Notes under the pieces: model-generated | Databases searched by the model: none | What the model was told of the DNA's origin: nothing | Seen by the model: only the letters and a program-made list of their open reading frames with translations | In this document: one piece after another, positions 61,159 to 64,000 of the stretch | Position numbering within the stretch: the stretch's first letter is position 1 | Layout: every line of letters starts with the position of its first letter | Made by a program: the position numbers and the translations under genes | Assembly: GCF_900115665.1 (NCBI RefSeq) | Contig: NZ_FOXH01000003.1 | Coordinates: 421,053 to 485,052 of the forward strand | DNA length: 64,000 nt | Direction: 5' to 3' | DNA from: Pseudarcicella hirudinis | GTDB taxonomy: Bacteria; Bacteroidota; Bacteroidia; Cytophagales; Spirosomataceae

Positions 61159-62046
61159 ATGGGCCCTAGTTTAATATTATATGCTGTCCCCTTTTTTCTG
61201 ATTACTGTTATACTGGAAGCAGTGCTGGTAACGCGTGAACAAAAGGATTTTATCGATAAAACTGATTCTTTCACTTCTATCGCATTAGGAATTGGGAATT
61301 TACTTACAGGATTGATTACCAAAGGCTTTATCTGGGGTGTGTATGTCTTGTTGTATGAAAAATTCAGAATTTTTACCCTGGATATGTCGGTCTGGTGGGT
61401 TTGGGTTTTAGCATTTTTTGCTGATGATTTCAGTTATTACTGGTTTCACAGAGAAGCTCATTTGATTCGTTATTTCTGGGCGTCTCATAAAGTGCATCAT
61501 TCTTCTCAGAAATATAATCTTGCCACAGCATTGAGGCAAACCTGGACAGGAAATCTGACAGGTTCTTACATATTTTATCTGTGGATGCCTCTGGTAGGAT
61601 TTCATCCGATAATTATTGTTACGATGCAGCAGGTTAGTCTTTTGTATCAATACTGGATTCATACAGAGACTATTAATAAAATGTGGAAACCTTTTGAGTT
61701 TTTGTTTAATACCCCTTCTCATCACAGGGTTCATCATGGTTCTGATGTGAAATACCTTGACTGTAATTATGCAGGAATTCTGATTATCTGGGACAGAATG
61801 TTCGGAACATTTGTAAAGGAGCAGGAGCGTCCGAGATATGGTTTAACCAATAACCTGAATACCCATAACCCGGTTAAAATTGCATTCAGTGAATGGGTCG
61901 ATATTATCAGGGATTTAGGAAAAGCGGGAAGCCTGAAAAATGCGTTTATGTATATTTTTGCGCCTCCGGGCTGGAGTCCTGACGGCTCTACAAAAACAGC
62001 TAAGGAAATGCAGAAAGAACTTGATTTTATGGAAAAAAATCGATAA
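61159..62046 (+). CDS. Sterol-desaturase/fatty-acid-hydroxylase family protein
   Basis: The 295-residue di-iron membrane oxygenase has four to five membrane helices and the three His boxes: YYWFHREAH (HxxxH, about 95), WASHKVHHSS (HxxHH) and SHHRVHHG (HxxHH). Members hydroxylate or desaturate lipids, using electrons from a reductase. It lies between the Fe-S electron-transfer gene and its CCG-domain partner, so an electron supply from them is an attractive but unproved idea. Bacterial substrates include fatty acids, sphingolipids and hopanoid-like lipids. Confidence 0.9.
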   Translation: MGPSLILYAVPFFLITVILEAVLVTREQKDFIDKTDSFTSIALGIGNLLTGLITKGFIWGVYVLLYEKFRIFTLDMSVWWVWVLAFFADDFSYYWFHREAHLIRYFWASHKVHHSSQKYNLATALRQTWTGNLTGSYIFYLWMPLVGFHPIIIVTMQQVSLLYQYWIHTETINKMWKPFEFLFNTPSHHRVHHGSDVKYLDCNYAGILIIWDRMFGTFVKEQERPRYGLTNNLNTHNPVKIAFSEWVDIIRDLGKAGSLKNAFMYIFAPPGWSPDGSTKTAKEMQKELDFMEKNR

Positions 62047-62123
62047 TCTCAATCTGACAGCAAATAAAGTTTTGGTTACCGGGAGAGTTCATTGTTTCGG
62101 ACTCCCTCAGAAATAAAGAAGAT

Positions 62124-62918
62124 ATGTCACAGGAAATGGAATATAAAGTGCCGACTATGGCTGAAATGCTCGCTGCGAATGAATCACCTGAAATTCTTTT
62201 TTGGGTTGGCTGCGCAGGGTCTTTTGATGATCGGTATAAAAAAGTAACAATTGCTTTTTGTAAGATTTTAAATAAAACAGGAATTAAATTTGCCGTATTG
62301 GGTACAGAAGAATCCTGTACCGGAGATCCGGCAAGAAGGGCCGGAAATGAGTTTCTTTTCCAGATGCAGGCTACGATGAATATTCAGGTGCTTGATGGAT
62401 ATGGTGTAAAAAAGATTGTAACAGCCTGTCCGCATTGCTTCAATACGCTTAAAAATGAGTATCCTGAACTTGGCGGGAATTATGAAGTAATCCACCATTC
62501 CGAATTTTTGCAACAGCTGATTAATGCCGGGAAAATAAAAATGGAAGGCGGAGGGGAGTTTAAAGGGAAAAAGATTACCTATCATGATTCCTGTTATCTG
62601 GGAAGAGCTAATGATGTATATGAAGCTCCGCGTGCCGTGCTGGAAGCCCTTGATACGGATTTGGTGGAAATGAAACGTTGCCGTACAAAAGGTCTTTGTT
62701 GCGGAGCGGGAGGAGCGCAAATGTTCAAAGAACCTGAAAAAGGGAAAAAAGACATTAATGTTGAGCGAATAGAAGATGCTTTGGCAACAGGCGCAAATAC
62801 AATTGCAGTGGCTTGTCCGTTTTGTATGGTCATGATGTCAGATGGCGTTAAAAACAAGGAAAAAGAAGATTCTGTAAAAGTTTATGACCTGGCGGAACTC
62901 ATTGAGGCCAGTATGTAG
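62124..62918 (+). CDS. (Fe-S)-binding CCG-domain protein, HdrB-like
   Basis: The 264-residue soluble protein has two cysteine-rich CCG domains: the first with WVGCAGSFDDRYKK and ACPHCFNTL, the second with YHDSCYLGR, GLCCGAGGAQM and ACPFCMVMM. In heterodisulfide reductase subunit B and glycolate or lactate oxidase relatives such domains hold a special 4Fe-4S cluster that handles disulfides or acts as an electron acceptor. The natural partner is the membrane Fe-S protein encoded at 58747. The small gene after it is commonly linked to the pair in Bacteroidota. Confidence 0.9.
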   Translation: MSQEMEYKVPTMAEMLAANESPEILFWVGCAGSFDDRYKKVTIAFCKILNKTGIKFAVLGTEESCTGDPARRAGNEFLFQMQATMNIQVLDGYGVKKIVTACPHCFNTLKNEYPELGGNYEVIHHSEFLQQLINAGKIKMEGGGEFKGKKITYHDSCYLGRANDVYEAPRAVLEALDTDLVEMKRCRTKGLCCGAGGAQMFKEPEKGKKDINVERIEDALATGANTIAVACPFCMVMMSDGVKNKEKEDSVKVYDLAELIEASM

Positions 62919-62952
62919 TTTTACGGTTATCAATCATTAATCAGAAAGAAGG

Positions 62953-63447
62953 ATGTTAGTTCATTATGATAAAATGCCTGAAACGGCAAGAGTGTGGATT
63001 TACCAGGCCGACAGAAATTTAAGCGATGCTGAAGTGATACATGTTCAACAACTATTGGAAGGTCAATTGTCTGAATGGGCAGCGCATGGTGCTTCACTCA
63101 CAGCGGCGGTGAAGGTTTTCTTCAGAAGATTTGTGGTAATAACGCTTGACGAATTTCAAAATGCAGCCTCAGGCTGTTCTATTGATACTTCCGTGAGATG
63201 GCTGAAAGATCTTGGCGCTGAAACGGGAATAAACTTCTTCGATCGTTCTATTGCTTTCTGGCATAATAATGAAATTAAAACGGTTGAATTAACTCAGATA
63301 AAGTCATTGGTTTCTGAAGGTATTTTGACACCTGATACTTTGATTTTCAATAATTTAGTTGCTCAGAAATCTGAGTTTCAAAGCAAATGGCAGCAAAAAG
63401 CCGGGGAAAGCTGGATGAAAAGATATTTTCAGCAGATTCCGGCTTAA
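62953..63447 (+). CDS. Conserved protein, often mislabelled as ABC transporter ATPase
   Basis: The 164-residue protein belongs to a Bacteroidota family that many databases label ABC transporter ATPase (from memory). I see no Walker A loop, ABC signature or Walker B, so that name is not supported. Features are an N-terminal WIYQADRNLSDAEV, a central FFRRFVVITLDEFQNAAS strand-helix, two cysteines around SGCSID and an aromatic C-terminus ESWMKRYFQQIPA. It follows the CCG protein by 34 nt and is probably in the same operon. Function unknown. Confidence 0.7.
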   Translation: MLVHYDKMPETARVWIYQADRNLSDAEVIHVQQLLEGQLSEWAAHGASLTAAVKVFFRRFVVITLDEFQNAASGCSIDTSVRWLKDLGAETGINFFDRSIAFWHNNEIKTVELTQIKSLVSEGILTPDTLIFNNLVAQKSEFQSKWQQKAGESWMKRYFQQIPA

Positions 63448-63475
63448 TAAGGTTCGCTCATTTTTGAAAAAGGAG

Positions 63476-63483
63476 TATCTTTG
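63476..63483 (+). promoter_or_regulatory. -7 element of the last gene
   Basis: TATCTTTG matches the consensus, 20 nt before the ATG at 63504; -33 is weak (TTC). Confidence 0.5.
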
Positions 63484-63503
63484 CTCCGAACAAAATTGAG
63501 AAT

Positions 63504-64000
63504 ATGTCTGTTTTTTTGCTACTTTTTACCTTTTTCAATTTCCTGATAGTTTTTAAAAAACGAAATGAAATTGAAAAAGGAGTTTTTACCCGGTATCGAA
63601 TTGCCATTCTGGAATCCCTGCTGGCCATATCATTTCTGATATTTATCTTCGTAGAAGTCCTTTCATTTTTCAATAGGTTAAATAGCTTTTACCTGTCAGT
63701 TTGCTGGTTTTTTGCTTTTTTGTTAAGCAGTATTATTGCTTATCCGCAAAGAGACGCTTTGTCTGACGGGAAAAAACTACTTAGTCAGTTTGGTATATTG
63801 AATCAAAAATACCGCTGGTTCCTTTTCTTTTTGCTCTTATCCGGGATAATTCCCTTGTTATTTCTGGCCATCTATAATGCACCAAATAACAGGGATTCGA
63901 TGGATTATCATCTTGCCAGAATAGTTCAGTGGGTGCAGAATGGAAATGTAGATCATTTTGCCACAAATTTTCCCCAGCAATTATACCACAATGTTTTTGC
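63504..64000 (+). CDS. Polytopic glycosyltransferase-like membrane protein (partial, cut by window end)
   Basis: An open frame without a stop runs to the window edge (about 165 residues so far). It begins MSVFLLLFTFFNFLIVFKK and has four predicted membrane helices (about 2-17, 33-52, 58-75 and 103-120). It continues with an extracytoplasmic loop with NNRDSMDYHLARIVQWVQNG and a QLYHN segment, which resemble the first loop of dolichyl-phosphate-mannose- and ArnT-like GT-C glycosyltransferases with their acidic motif. Only the N-terminal part is visible, so the family call is tentative. It appears monocistronic, with its own -7 element. Confidence 0.6.
   Translation, partial: MSVFLLLFTFFNFLIVFKKRNEIEKGVFTRYRIAILESLLAISFLIFIFVEVLSFFNRLNSFYLSVCWFFAFLLSSIIAYPQRDALSDGKKLLSQFGILNQKYRWFLFFLLLSGIIPLLFLAIYNAPNNRDSMDYHLARIVQWVQNGNVDHFATNFPQQLYHNVF

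Overview
The window comes from a chromosome of a Bacteroidota bacterium, most likely a Cytophagales relative (order-level call is inference). The support is a SusC/SusD pair with an STN domain and a FecR, the mutY-ssb-gldE block, DUF4783 and DUF4221 proteins, near-absence of Shine-Dalgarno sequences, and repeated use of the Bacteroidota vegetative promoter. That promoter is TTG, about 20 nt, then TAnnTTTG, ending about 6 nt before the transcription start; '-33' and '-7' below refer to it. The DNA is moderately A+T-rich, with a visibly A+T-richer block at about 39.5-50.2 kb.

Layout. 0-8 kb: fabI, a GNAT acetyltransferase, the translation/transcription operon rimP-nusA-infB, and aroE. 8-10.6 kb: a four-gene alkylation-damage operon on the minus strand in which Ada is split into an AraC-methyltransferase protein and a separate small zinc-domain protein, together with a 2OG-Fe(II) oxygenase and AlkB. 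10.6-12.6 kb: a phosphoribosyltransferase, a DUF4783 protein and a YcxB-like membrane protein. 12.7-19.8 kb: an orphan FecR, SusC, SusD and an opposing secreted esterase, which look like one glycan or glycoconjugate uptake locus. 20-24 kb: a HipA-like kinase/DUF3037 two-gene operon, tRNA-Phe, a MOSC protein and a fused SpmA-SpmB membrane protein. 24-31.4 kb: a VanX-like dipeptidase, TolC, a MacA-like adaptor, a UvrD/PcrA helicase and a DUF192 protein. 31.4-39.4 kb: a propeller-like lipoprotein, gldE, ssb and mutY on one strand; HU, a TPR protein, a 29-residue AURKAIP1/COX24-type (bS22-like) ribosomal protein and RNase G on the other.

39.6-50.2 kb is the least conventional part. A minus-strand operon encodes a small exported Cys-rich peptide, a DUF4221 lipoprotein, a CxxC lipoprotein, an RND adaptor lipoprotein and an RND permease. 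Next to it lie a stand-alone 73-residue LuxR-type DNA-binding protein and, on the other strand, a second RND permease with no adaptor of its own. The peptide promoter and the second RND promoter carry the same 15-bp dyad, TAGG-N7-CCTA, at exactly the same distance (23 nt) from their -7 elements. This points to one co-regulated peptide-export or envelope system, and it is the best candidate here for something undescribed.

50.2-64 kb returns to core functions: hpt, a TPR protein, an EEP-family nuclease/phosphatase, rpmB, a MoeB-rhodanese fusion and uvrA. A pair of Fe-S (HdrC/HdrB-like) proteins follows, separated by a lipase-like hydrolase and a sterol-desaturase-family enzyme; then a small conserved protein and the start of a polytopic, glycosyltransferase-like membrane protein cut by the window end.
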